NCBI GenBank assembly: GCA_902792005.1
Contig: CADAXW010000022.1
Location: 1 to 46,718 of the forward strand
From: an uncultured Lachnospiraceae bacterium
GTDB taxonomy: Bacteria > Bacillota > Clostridia > Lachnospirales > Lachnospiraceae
Reading direction: 5' to 3'
Length of the DNA stretch: 46,718 nt
Position numbers and translations under genes: made by a program. Position 1 is the first letter of the stretch; every line of letters begins with the position of its first letter. Below the pieces are notes generated by a model. The model searched no databases. It was not told the origin of the DNA and saw only the letters and a list, made by a program, of their open reading frames with translations. Of the stretch, positions 7,386-15,315 are shown in pieces.

Positions 7386-7913
7386 TCAAATGTGCAGATC
7401 CATATCAAATCTGCTGCGTAAAACCGGATGTGAACTGATATATGCCTTTATGCTCTTGATATCATCGGAAAGCTCATCCATGGCACGAAGTACCTTATGA
7501 AAGGTTTCGTACTCTTCCTCTGTAATCTGTCCGTCCTTTGAAATATTCACCAGCTTCTTGGAAATATCATCAATGGATTGCGCACTGCTGAGGAATCGAA
7601 GTGACAACCGCTCCAGCGAGTCATGATTCTCAATCTTCCGAACCTTTCCCAAAGCCCGCTCCATCCCGATCGGACAGGTATTGTTACAAAAATCCACACA
7701 CAGATACGGTGCATCATATTCTCTCGACATGATCAGCACTTCCTCTGCGTAAGGCTCGATCTTGTTAAGCTCGATCCGCGCTAACCGGCTTCGCTCGATC
7801 CCCAGCTGAAGTGCTGCTTTTTCTCTGCTGGTAAATGTTCCATTGCGTTCTGCCGCCTGCATCCGAGCTATATAAAAGATGTTTCCGCTTGCTTTGGACG
7901 CTTTTCTACCCAT
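7386..7913 (-). CDS. XRE-like HTH regulator with a Cys motif
   Basis: A 175-residue protein. The N-terminus (about 8-70) forms an XRE-like helix-turn-helix (SREKAALQLGIERSRLARIE). It is followed by YLCVDFCNNTCPIGME, a cysteine cluster, and a helical C-terminus (about 95-175). Similar HTH proteins with a C-x3-CPIG segment occur in Firmicutes mobile elements and chromosomes, with no settled function. The ATG at 7913 is 8 bases from GGAGGT; the ATG at 7919 is too close. A palindrome just upstream suggests self-control. It lies directly upstream of the ferredoxin gene, 114 bases apart, and could regulate it through the Cys residues (inference). Confidence 0.7.
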   Translation of the reverse strand: MGRKASKASGNIFYIARMQAAERNGTFTSREKAALQLGIERSRLARIELNKIEPYAEEVLIMSREYDAPYLCVDFCNNTCPIGMERALGKVRKIENHDSLERLSLRFLSSAQSIDDISKKLVNISKDGQITEEEYETFHKVLRAMDELSDDIKSIKAYISSHPVLRSRFDMDLHI

Positions 7914-7959
7914 TATCATGTACCTCCAAAAAAACTACAACGAGTACTGATTTTTTAAT

Positions 7960-7973
7960 GTTACCATAGTAAC
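7960..7973. promoter_or_regulatory. Palindromic operator upstream of the HTH gene
   Basis: GTTACCATAGTAAC has 5-bp perfect arms around a 4-base centre, 47 bases before the HTH gene start and overlapping a possible minus-strand -10 (TACTAT). This fits an autoregulatory site. Confidence 0.45.
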
Positions 7974-8015
7974 AAATGAAATGCTATTAAATTATTGTTA
8001 AAAATAGAACTCCGC

Positions 8016-8864
8016 TTATTTTTTTTCCTCCAGCCAGGCCTGGTACACTTCTCGTTTCGGTATTCCCCGTTCCTGTGCCACGGCCTTCATGGCCTCCTTC
8101 TCCGTCATTCCCTCCTCAAGAAAATGTGCCATATGCTCCGGAATGGACAGATCCTCGAACTGCGCCTGCCGTTCCTGCTCCTGTTCCTCTCTGGTCTTTC
8201 CTGCGATCACCAGGACATACTCTCCCCTGGGCTCTTCCTCCTGAAAGAATTCCAGTGCCTCTCTGAGCGTGGTCTTTCGAAAACTCTCATGCTTTTTCGT
8301 AAGCTCCTTGCAGATCGTCACCGGCCGGTCTCCCAGTACCTCAGCAAGCTCCTCCAGGGTTTTTACCAGACGATGCGGGGCCTCGTAAAGTACGATGGTC
8401 CGGGTCTCCGCCTGCAGTTCCCGGAGAACCTGTCTCCTCTCTTTTTTATCCTGGGGTAAAAATGCCTCAAAGGAAAACCGCCTTGTTCCCTGCCCGGAGG
8501 CCACCAGCGCATTTACGGCGGCACAGGCTCCGGGAACCGGTATCACCGGGATCCCCGCCTCATAGCATCTCTGAACCAGAACCTCCCCGGGATCGGAGAT
8601 CCCCGGTGTTCCTGCATCCGTAATGAGAGCAATGGTCCGTCCCTCCGACATTTTCTGAACCAGCACCTCGGCCTTGTCATACTTATTGAACTCATGGTAG
8701 CTGGTCATGGAGGTGTGAATATCAAAATGTGTCAGCAGCTTTCGACTGTTTCTGGTATCTTCCGCTGCGATCTCGTCTGCTTCCTGCAGGATCCGCACCG
8801 CACGAAAGGTCATATCCTCCAGATTACCGATGGGTGTTGCCACCAGATATAAACATCCGGACAT
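8016..8864 (-). CDS. rsmI: 16S rRNA (cytidine1402-2'-O)-methyltransferase RsmI
   Basis: It methylates the ribose of C1402 in the ribosomal decoding centre using SAM. The length is 282 residues, as usual. The tetrapyrrole-methylase fold is shown by LYLVATPIGNLEDMTFRAVRIL at the start, AAEDTRNSRKLLTHF, LITDAGTPGISDPG and PVPGACAAVNALVASG. The start at 8864 is chosen because AAAGGAGG lies 6 bases upstream. It is the last gene of the ispE-gntR-tmk-holB-ricT-trmN6-rsmI run, matching the Bacillus yaaT-yabB-yabC order. Confidence 0.96.
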   Translation of the reverse strand: MSGCLYLVATPIGNLEDMTFRAVRILQEADEIAAEDTRNSRKLLTHFDIHTSMTSYHEFNKYDKAEVLVQKMSEGRTIALITDAGTPGISDPGEVLVQRCYEAGIPVIPVPGACAAVNALVASGQGTRRFSFEAFLPQDKKERRQVLRELQAETRTIVLYEAPHRLVKTLEELAEVLGDRPVTICKELTKKHESFRKTTLREALEFFQEEEPRGEYVLVIAGKTREEQEQERQAQFEDLSIPEHMAHFLEEGMTEKEAMKAVAQERGIPKREVYQAWLEEKK

Positions 8865-8964
8865 TCCGTTCCTCCTTTCCATTCTGTCTATATGCACTAA
8901 GACTTTTTCATATACAGCAGTCCTTATGTTCCATGGTTATACCGCCTGCAGCATACCTGACCTC

Positions 8965-9711
8965 TCACGGTTTTCCATACATGTCCAAAACCTGCCGTGT
9001 ATAACTTCCGTCAGATTCGTATACCACAAGGGCCGGTAGCACTGTCAGCTGCGGGCCTCCGCCCAGCACCGCCTCCAGCAGGACCATGTTGGGTTCCTTA
9101 TCTCTGTAGGGCTGAACCATCTGCATCCGCTTCGGCTCCAGCTTATATTCCTTCAGCGTCTGCATCAGCTCCGGCAGACGGAAGGGCTTATGCACCAGTG
9201 TGAAGCAGCCTCCGGGCTTCAGCAGGAAAGCCGCTGCACGTACCACATCTTCCCAGGATACCGCGATCTCGTGTCTCGCCAGGTTATAGGAAGATGTATC
9301 ATTATGTAAACCGCTTGTTTCCTTGATATACGGGGGATTACAGGTAACTGCATCATAGCTTCCCCTATCAAATATTTCCGGCACCTCACGGATATCTCCC
9401 TGCAGGATCCGGATCTTCTCCTCCGCCCGGTTCAGTTTTACACTGCGCCCCGCCATTTCCGCCACCGGCTCCTGCAGCTCAAGGCCGTCGCAGGCGGCGC
9501 ATTTTTCCTTTGCAGTAAGGAGGAGCGGGATGATCCCGGTGCCGGTTCCCAGATCCATCACCCGGTCCTTCCGCCGGGTTCTGGCAAAGTTCGCCAGCAG
9601 CACCGCATCCATTCCAAAGCAGAAAAAGGATGGGTTCTGGATGATCCGGAACCCATTTACCTCTAAATCGTCTATTCGTTCGCCCAAAAGAAGCAGCTGA
9701 TCCTCTTCCAT
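8965..9711 (-). CDS. trmN6: tRNA1(Val) A37 N6-methyltransferase-like protein
   Basis: A 248-residue Rossmann-fold SAM methyltransferase of the YfiC/YabB family. The SAM loop is VMDLGTGTGIIPLLL. The adenine-N6 motif NPPYIKETSG is visible in the middle (about 135). It probably methylates A37 of a tRNA, by family. It lies 53 bases after ricT and 100 bases before rsmI on the same strand. The exact target tRNA in this organism is unknown. Confidence 0.9.
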   Translation of the reverse strand: MEEDQLLLLGERIDDLEVNGFRIIQNPSFFCFGMDAVLLANFARTRRKDRVMDLGTGTGIIPLLLTAKEKCAACDGLELQEPVAEMAGRSVKLNRAEEKIRILQGDIREVPEIFDRGSYDAVTCNPPYIKETSGLHNDTSSYNLARHEIAVSWEDVVRAAAFLLKPGGCFTLVHKPFRLPELMQTLKEYKLEPKRMQMVQPYRDKEPNMVLLEAVLGGGPQLTVLPALVVYESDGSYTRQVLDMYGKP

Positions 9712-9764
9712 ATGTCTCCCTCCAAAGGAACCTCGGGCCGTCTGACTTTAACAGACTTCTTCGT

Positions 9765-11105
9765 TTACTGTCCCTGTCCTCCGCGATTACCCCGGTTTTC
9801 CGGTCTGCGGTTCGGACGATTTCTTCTGTGACCGTTATGACTTTGCTGATTCTGCTGATTTTGATGGTTCTGCTTGCCATCATTGTTCGGGTGTCTGTCC
9901 TCCGGACGGTTTTTGCCTTTGCCACCCGGGAATCCACCCTGCTTCTTTCCGCCGTCTCTACGCTCACGATTCTTCCTCTCGCCGCGTTCGCCCTGGTCTC
10001 CGCGTCCAGCGCGTTCGCCTTGGTCTCCGCGTCCGGCGCGTTCGCCGCGTTCGCTCTTATCTCCACGACCGCCTCGCTCAGCCTTGTCGCCGCGTTCGCC
10101 TTGGTCTCCGCGTCCGCCGCGACCAGCGCGGTTCTTTCCCTGTTTTCCTTCTTTATGGTCTTCCTCGGCACCGCCGTTCTTCCGCCGTCTGGGCTGCGGC
10201 TTTTCTTCGCCGGCTTCCGCATCCACAAAATCCACCAGCTCGGAAAGTTCTTCATCCAGCTGGGCTTCATCCGCTTCAAACCTGCGGCCTCTGGGGCCGG
10301 ATACCAGCTCCTCTACCTTATATTCCACCAGCTCCTTGTTTCCCTCTTCGTCGGTCACATAGATCTTCACCTTCTGACGAAGCACATTCAGGGATGCTAC
10401 CTCTCCGGACACACCGTCAAATGCAGTCACACGGTCTCCCACGTTGGGAAGCTTTGAGTTCAGATACTCATAGGTGTCCTGCTCATGCTTCAGGCAGCAC
10501 ATCAGTCGTCCGCAGACACCGGAGATCTTGGTGGGATTCAGAGACAGGCTCTGCTCTTTTGCCATCTTGATGGATACCGGAATGAAGTCAGCCAGATAGG
10601 AATGACAGCAAAGCTCTCTTCCACAGATACCGATTCCACCGCACATTTTCGATTCATCCCGCACTCCGATCTGCCGAAGCTCGATCCTGGTACGGAAGAT
10701 GGATGCCAGATCCTTTACCAGCTCACGGAAATCCACACGTCCGTCCGCGGTAAAGTAAAACATGATCTTATTGTTATCAAATGCATATTCTGCGGAAATG
10801 AGCTTCATTTTCAGGTCATGCTCACGGATCTTCTGAATACAGATTTCGTACGCCCGTCTGGACTTCTCCTGATTCGTGATGAACCGCTGCTCATCCTGCT
10901 CTGTCGCCAGACGCTGGATGGGCTTCAGCCCGCCCTGGATCATCTCCTCATCGACTTCCCGGCGATCCAGTACGACCCAGCCGTACTCGATGCCGCGACT
11001 TGTTTCTACGATCACCTTTGTTCCCAGCTGAACCTCATTGTCCCTGGGATCAAAATAATAGATACGTCCGTTCTTACGAAAACGAACGCCGATCACCTCT
11101 TTCAT
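9765..11105 (-). CDS. ricT: PSP1-domain protein RicT (YaaT) with an Arg/Gly-rich tail
   Basis: In Bacillus, RicT joins RicA and RicF in an iron-sulfur complex that acts with RNase Y in mRNA maturation and in phosphorelay control. Residues 1-285 carry the PSP1 core (VIGVRFRKNGRIYYFDP at the start) and the cysteine groups KMCGGIGICGRELCCHS and GVCGRLMCCLKHE, probable cluster ligands. From about residue 300 the protein becomes low complexity, with repeats of GGRGD, RAGRGD, QGERGE, and a Asn/Gln/His/Arg end. Bacillus RicT is about 275 residues, so roughly 160 residues are extra. It starts 1 base after the holB stop. Other long frames across the tail are composition artefacts. Confidence 0.92.
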   Translation of the reverse strand: MKEVIGVRFRKNGRIYYFDPRDNEVQLGTKVIVETSRGIEYGWVVLDRREVDEEMIQGGLKPIQRLATEQDEQRFITNQEKSRRAYEICIQKIREHDLKMKLISAEYAFDNNKIMFYFTADGRVDFRELVKDLASIFRTRIELRQIGVRDESKMCGGIGICGRELCCHSYLADFIPVSIKMAKEQSLSLNPTKISGVCGRLMCCLKHEQDTYEYLNSKLPNVGDRVTAFDGVSGEVASLNVLRQKVKIYVTDEEGNKELVEYKVEELVSGPRGRRFEADEAQLDEELSELVDFVDAEAGEEKPQPRRRKNGGAEEDHKEGKQGKNRAGRGGRGDQGERGDKAERGGRGDKSERGERAGRGDQGERAGRGDQGERGERKNRERRDGGKKQGGFPGGKGKNRPEDRHPNNDGKQNHQNQQNQQSHNGHRRNRPNRRPENRGNRGGQGQ

Positions 11106-11106
11106 C

Positions 11107-12093
11107 CTATTTCTCCTTCAACGTCATGATCAGAAGGCGCATAACGTCCTCCAATCGCGCATTTGCCGCAATTCTTTTCTTTGCGTTCTCAACCGCCCGG
11201 GCCTTGTCCTCCAGCTCGTTGTAGGACAGGTACTTTGCCTGATCCTTGATGGTGGAGTACTCCTCCTGGAAAATGAGCTTGTCGTACTTTCCGGTCACCT
11301 TCAGCATCAGGATATCCCGATACCAGACCATCATCAGATCCAGATATTCGCCGATACTCATCTTGTAATTGGTACAGGACTCTATGGCAAAGGCGATATC
11401 CTCCATATCCATGTCGAAGATATTCTTCTCCAGCTGGATCACGGAACGGATCAGCCCTTCATACTCTTCATTCGTCGCCAGCAGGATCGCCTTTCCCAGA
11501 TTTCCCTGCGCGTACTCCACACAGAAACGGATCCGCTTCTCATCCAGATCATAGCTCTCTCTGAGATACTCCTCCATGTCCCGTTCCTTGATGGGCTTGG
11601 TGCTAAGCGTAATACATCGGGAAACGATGGTGGGAAGAAGCTTCTCCAGGGAGTTCGTGATCAGGATCACGATGCCGTACTGCGGCGGCTCCTCGATGGT
11701 CTTCAGCAGCGCATTCTGCGCCGGCGCCTGCATGAGCTGGGCGTCATTGATGATATAGATCTTGTACTTTCCGCTGTACGGGCGGATTTCCATGGTATCG
11801 ATCAGCTGTGTGCGGACCTCTTCCACGGAGATGAGATTCGGTTTTTCATGTTGAATCATGATGATATCCGGATGGTTCCCGGAATCAGCCTTCTTACAGG
11901 AAGGGCATTCATTGCAGGGATCAAAGCCACCGACCTCACACTGCAGCGTCTTGGCAAAGGAAAATGCCAGAGAACTTCTTCCGCTCTCATCCTCACCGCA
12001 GATGATGTATGCATGTCCTACCCGGTCCATCTCTATACTGCTCTTGAAATGCCGGATGATATCCTCATGTCCGATAATATGTTGAAAATCCAT
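11107..12093 (-). CDS. holB: DNA polymerase III delta' subunit
   Basis: A clamp-loader subunit that helps place the beta clamp on DNA. The length is 328 residues. It has a AAA+ fold with a degenerate P-loop (CGEDESGRSSLAF, no GKT/S), as expected for delta', and a Cys zinc module (CNECPSCKK). ALLKTIEEPP and the SRC-type motif (IVSRCITL) follow. The start at 12093 has GGGAGGT upstream. It is placed between tmk and ricT as in Bacillus, but the yaaQ (darA) and yaaR genes that sit between tmk and holB there are missing. Confidence 0.95.
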   Translation of the reverse strand: MDFQHIIGHEDIIRHFKSSIEMDRVGHAYIICGEDESGRSSLAFSFAKTLQCEVGGFDPCNECPSCKKADSGNHPDIIMIQHEKPNLISVEEVRTQLIDTMEIRPYSGKYKIYIINDAQLMQAPAQNALLKTIEEPPQYGIVILITNSLEKLLPTIVSRCITLSTKPIKERDMEEYLRESYDLDEKRIRFCVEYAQGNLGKAILLATNEEYEGLIRSVIQLEKNIFDMDMEDIAFAIESCTNYKMSIGEYLDLMMVWYRDILMLKVTGKYDKLIFQEEYSTIKDQAKYLSYNELEDKARAVENAKKRIAANARLEDVMRLLIMTLKEK

Positions 12094-12130
12094 ACGCTGA
12101 CCTCCCTTCTCCCGATCGGGTTTCGTTGGA

Positions 12131-12757
12131 TCACTTCGATTGGATAGCACTATAAACCTTATCTTTTATCATATCACAGATCACATCAATCGGTAAAGTG
12201 GCATCTATGGCCTGGATCCGCTTCGGATCACGGGCTGCCAGCTGCCGGTAGCCCTCGGCCACCTTCCTGTGGAAATCCAGCGACTCCTGCTCCATACGGT
12301 CCAGCTCCGCCTGATCCTTCTTTCTTGCGATCCCGATTTCTGCCGGAAGATCCAGCAGGATCGTCACATCCGGCATATATTTTCCGATGGCCGGCCGATT
12401 CACCTCATACACGGTCTCCACGCCCAGCCCCCTGGCTATGCCCTGGTAAACCACGGAGGAATCCACGAATCGGTCACTGATCACTGCCTTTCCCGCATCC
12501 ACTGCAGGTCCGATCACCTCAGCCACCAGCTGCGCACGGGCCGCCGCATAGAGCAGAAGCTCCGTGGATGACTTCATTTCCTTATGCTCCGGGTCAAGAA
12601 GGATGCCCCGGATCGCCTCACTGATGGCAGTTCCTCCCGGCTCCCGGGTGATGATGACCTCATAGCCCTGCTCCTGCAGCGCCTCGGATAATTTCCGGAT
12701 CTGGGTGGTTTTTCCCGCACCGTCCGGTCCTTCCATGGTAATAAAAATACCCTTCAT
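12131..12757 (-). CDS. tmk: Thymidylate kinase
   Basis: It phosphorylates dTMP to dTDP for DNA synthesis. The length is 208 residues, typical. The P-loop is EGPDGAGKTTQ, the DRY-like motif is SDRFVDSSVVYQG, and the lid segment is DQAELDRMEQES. TREPGGTAISE binds dTMP. It lies 37 bases before holB and 23 bases after the gntR gene, within the same operon. Confidence 0.97.
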   Translation of the reverse strand: MKGIFITMEGPDGAGKTTQIRKLSEALQEQGYEVIITREPGGTAISEAIRGILLDPEHKEMKSSTELLLYAAARAQLVAEVIGPAVDAGKAVISDRFVDSSVVYQGIARGLGVETVYEVNRPAIGKYMPDVTILLDLPAEIGIARKKDQAELDRMEQESLDFHRKVAEGYRQLAARDPKRIQAIDATLPIDVICDMIKDKVYSAIQSK

Positions 12758-12780
12758 ATTCTATCCTCCGTTATATGCCG

Positions 12781-13473
12781 CTATTCCTCCTCCGGCATCA
12801 TATCTCCATTTTCGATCTGAATGATCTGAATGACGCGCTGCAGCTGGTCGTAAATGTGTCCTCTCATGGCCTGCTGCGCCCGAACCACATCTCCGTTCAG
12901 GATTGCTTCCATGATACGGATGTGCTCACGGGACAGCTTATCGTGGGAGCTGAAATCCTTCACATACTCATAGCGGTAACGATACACCTGCTCCCGCAGA
13001 CTGTGTGCCAGATTGATCAGCCGTCGATTCTTGGTGGCCTCAAATATGACATCGTGGAATCGCTCGTCCTTCTCCACGATCTTCACCACATCCTTCTGCT
13101 CCAGTGCAGAATCAAATGCGGCAGCCGCCTTTCGAAGCTTTTCCTTCCCCTCATCATCGATCCGGAGACTTGCCAGACGCACCGAAAGATCCTCGATGGC
13201 CATACGGACCTCCAGAGCCTCCTCCAGGTCCTCCACCGTGATCCGGGCTACCTCGGCTCCTTTTCTGGGCAGCATGACCACCAGCCCCTCCAGCTCCAGC
13301 ATCCGGATGGCTTCACGCACCGGCGTCCTGCTGACCTCCAGACTCTTGGCCAGCTTCTCCTCCATTAACCGCTCTCCGGGTTTTAACTCCCCATGGATAA
13401 TGGCATTTCTTAAGGTTTTAAAGACGACTTCCCGTAAGGGCAGATACTCTGCAGGGTCAAATTCCAGTTTCAT
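12781..13473 (-). CDS. GntR-family regulator, FCD (FadR) subgroup
   Basis: A 230-residue repressor-type protein. The winged HTH is at about 10-75 (LREVVFKTLRNAIIHGELKPGERL...LEVSRTPVREAIRMLELEGLV). The all-helical FCD domain is at about 85-220, with the usual metal-type residues (ERFHDVIFEATKN, DKLSREHIRIMEAI). It probably binds a small acid, ligand unknown. The ATG at 13473 has AAAGGAGG upstream and overlaps the ispE end by 17 bases, so the two are translationally linked. The operator-like repeats at 14416-14453, before ispE, are the natural place for autoregulation. Confidence 0.9.
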   Translation of the reverse strand: MKLEFDPAEYLPLREVVFKTLRNAIIHGELKPGERLMEEKLAKSLEVSRTPVREAIRMLELEGLVVMLPRKGAEVARITVEDLEEALEVRMAIEDLSVRLASLRIDDEGKEKLRKAAAAFDSALEQKDVVKIVEKDERFHDVIFEATKNRRLINLAHSLREQVYRYRYEYVKDFSSHDKLSREHIRIMEAILNGDVVRAQQAMRGHIYDQLQRVIQIIQIENGDMMPEEE

Positions 13474-14380
13474 TCTGCTCCTCCTTTCCCACCACAAAGA
13501 CCTGTGCCGGGATCCCATCCTCCGCCAGTGTCCTTTTCAGAGCTTCCGTATCAACCGAGATCTCTTCCTCTTCCGGGATCAGGCCAAATACAGTCGGTCC
13601 GCTGCCCGTCATAATGGTGGAAGTGATTCCAAGCTCCTTCACTCTGTCTTCGATCCTCAGGATCTCCGGGTGCAGGCGGACCGTAACGTATTCAAGTACA
13701 TTTCCGAGACGCGTTCTGACACCTTCCGGATCACCCTTTCGAATGGCCTCTGCCATACCGTCGATATCCGGATGGGTGATCTCTCCCTCCGGCAGGGCAT
13801 CGTAGGCCTGATATACTTCCTTCGTGGATACGCCGAATTCCGGCTTTATGATCAGATACCGGAAGCCTTTCAGGGGCGGCAGCTCTGTCAGCACCTCACC
13901 GATCCCCTCGGAAAGGGCCGTTCCGCCCAGCAGGCAGTAGGGCACATCGGCCCCCAGCTTTACGCCCAGCTCCGCCAGCTCCTCCGGGGTACTTCCGGTT
14001 TCAAACAGCTCTGCGGTTCCCATGAGTGCCGCTGCGCAGTCCGTGCTTCCTCCGGCCATTCCCGCTGCCATGGGGATGTGCTTCTCCAGGCAGATCTCCA
14101 GTCCGGAACGGGTCCCATACCGCTCCATCACTGCCCTGGCCGCCCTGACGATCAGATTCCTGTCATCCACAGGCATATCCTCCAGATCCGGCAGGGTACT
14201 CTGCTCCGACACAAGCAGCCGGATCCCCGGCACATCACTCTTTTGAAATGTAAGTCTGTCCCAAAGCCCGATCTGCTGCATGATCATTCGGACCAGATGA
14301 TATCCGTCCTCTCTTCGGCCGATGATATCCAGTCCCAGATTGATCTTCGCAAATGCTGTTTTTACGATTTTTTCTGCCAT
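13457..14380 (-). CDS. ispE: 4-diphosphocytidyl-2-C-methyl-D-erythritol kinase
   Basis: A GHMP kinase that phosphorylates CDP-ME in the MEP route to isoprenoids, feeding undecaprenyl phosphate and quinone synthesis. The length is 307 residues. KTAFAKINLGLDIIGRREDGYH is at the N-terminus, the ATP-binding glycine loop is PMAAGMAGGSTDCAAAL, and TIMTGSGPTVFGL is near the C-terminus. The ribosome binding site GAAGGGGGAAGT precedes the ATG. It heads the gntR-tmk-holB run. Confidence 0.96.
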   Translation of the reverse strand: MAEKIVKTAFAKINLGLDIIGRREDGYHLVRMIMQQIGLWDRLTFQKSDVPGIRLLVSEQSTLPDLEDMPVDDRNLIVRAARAVMERYGTRSGLEICLEKHIPMAAGMAGGSTDCAAALMGTAELFETGSTPEELAELGVKLGADVPYCLLGGTALSEGIGEVLTELPPLKGFRYLIIKPEFGVSTKEVYQAYDALPEGEITHPDIDGMAEAIRKGDPEGVRTRLGNVLEYVTVRLHPEILRIEDRVKELGITSTIMTGSGPTVFGLIPEEEEISVDTEALKRTLAEDGIPAQVFVVGKEEQNETGI

Positions 14381-14415
14381 ACTTCCCCCTTCGGAACCCC
14401 ATTTCGTTCTCCGGA

Positions 14416-14453
14416 TTGTATACTTGTACTTTGTATACAGTATGCGCGCATAC
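14416..14453. promoter_or_regulatory. Candidate GntR operator cluster upstream of ispE
   Basis: TTGTATAC occurs twice in the same orientation (14416-14423 and 14431-14438), each holding the palindrome GTATAC. A perfect 14-bp palindrome GTATGCGCGCATAC follows at 14440-14453. FCD-type GntR proteins often bind TnGTnnnACnA-type sites, and the GntR gene is second in this operon. Confidence 0.5.
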
Positions 14454-14490
14454 CTACCTTCATTTTACGTGATTCTTTGCAAAATAGCAA

Positions 14491-14527
14491 GAAAAAGCAG
14501 CCCCCGGAACATTTCCGAAGACTGCTT
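14491..14527 (-). terminator. Terminator after the lipoprotein gene
   Basis: On the minus strand, AAGCAG...TTCGGAAATGTTCCGG...CTGCTT forms a stem-loop followed by TTTTTCTT. It separates the lipoprotein gene from ispE. Confidence 0.75.
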
Positions 14528-14550
14528 CTCCTCTGTATTCTTATGCCCTC

Positions 14551-15225
14551 TTACTTCCAGGCGTCATCCAGTGCCTTCACACCATCCTGAGATGTAGATG
14601 TGATCGTGATGGTGGAAGCTACGCCATCCTTGAAGATATAATACTGACGCATATAGAGCTCCACACCGCTCTGGCTATATGATATATCTACATAGTAGGT
14701 TGAACCGATGCGGCTGCCTTCCTTTACCTCGCACTTGAGATTGGTATCTCCGGATGCGATCGACTGCTCCATCTGCTTGGCCGTTGCCTCGATCACGGTC
14801 TTCTCATCCTTTGTCTGATCAAAAGAAGACAGGATCAGGGATGTAGATTCACCGGTCTTCATATTTGTGCACATCATTGCCGGGAAGATCTTTCCTCCTG
14901 CAATATCCGCCAGGGTATACTTCTCAAGATCCTCACCTGCCTTGTTCACTCTTGCCGCAAGATCCTTTGAATCGGAGAACATCCAGTCCGATCCCGGAGA
15001 GGTGAAGCTGATGTTCAAATAGGAATTTGTGTAGGTCGTTCCGCTGACAGAGCCTCTGAAATCACTGCTGTCGGAGCTGGAGGAAGCTGCTGTTCCAGCC
15101 TCTGTTCCTGAAGCTGCCCCTGATTCCGAAGAAGCTGCGGAGGTATCCCCTGTTTCAGATCCGCACCCAACCATAGCAAAAGCGAGTGCACATGTAAGTA
15201 TCGCTGCGAATAATTTCTTTTTCAT
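14551..15225 (-). CDS. Predicted lipoprotein, unknown function
   Basis: A 224-residue protein with a type II signal peptide: basic MKKK, a hydrophobic stretch, then lipobox AMVGC with the lipidated Cys at 21. A Ser/Ala/Gly/Glu-rich linker (about 22-58) follows, then a globular domain with the pattern TYTNSYLNISFTSPGSDWMFSD. The fold resembles small extracellular lipoproteins of Clostridia, but I do not recognise a named family. The gene has its own promoter and terminator, so it is probably an independent unit on the outer face of the membrane. Confidence 0.85.
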   Translation of the reverse strand: MKKKLFAAILTCALAFAMVGCGSETGDTSAASSESGAASGTEAGTAASSSSDSSDFRGSVSGTTYTNSYLNISFTSPGSDWMFSDSKDLAARVNKAGEDLEKYTLADIAGGKIFPAMMCTNMKTGESTSLILSSFDQTKDEKTVIEATAKQMEQSIASGDTNLKCEVKEGSRIGSTYYVDISYSQSGVELYMRQYYIFKDGVASTITITSTSQDGVKALDDAWK

Positions 15226-15268
15226 TCGTTTACTCCTTTTTTAAGGCGCATGGCCTGATTAAATCAGT

Positions 15269-15297
15269 ATTTTATCACAAATGCTTAATGAACTCAA
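15269..15297 (-). promoter_or_regulatory. Promoter of the lipoprotein gene
   Basis: On the minus strand TTGAGT (15292-15297) and TAAAAT (15269-15274) are 17 bases apart, followed 43 bases later by the ATG with AAAAAAGGAG before it. Confidence 0.5.
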
Positions 15298-15315
15298 CCA
15301 CCAGCCGTACCCTTA

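Noticed and set aside
9479-10279. 266-codon Arg/Lys-rich open frame overlapping ricT and trmN6
   Set aside because: Out-of-frame reading of the RicT low-complexity tail.
13013-14590. 525-codon open frame opposite gntR and ispE
   Set aside because: Spans two conserved minus-strand genes and their overlap; Ser/Arg-rich composition artefact.
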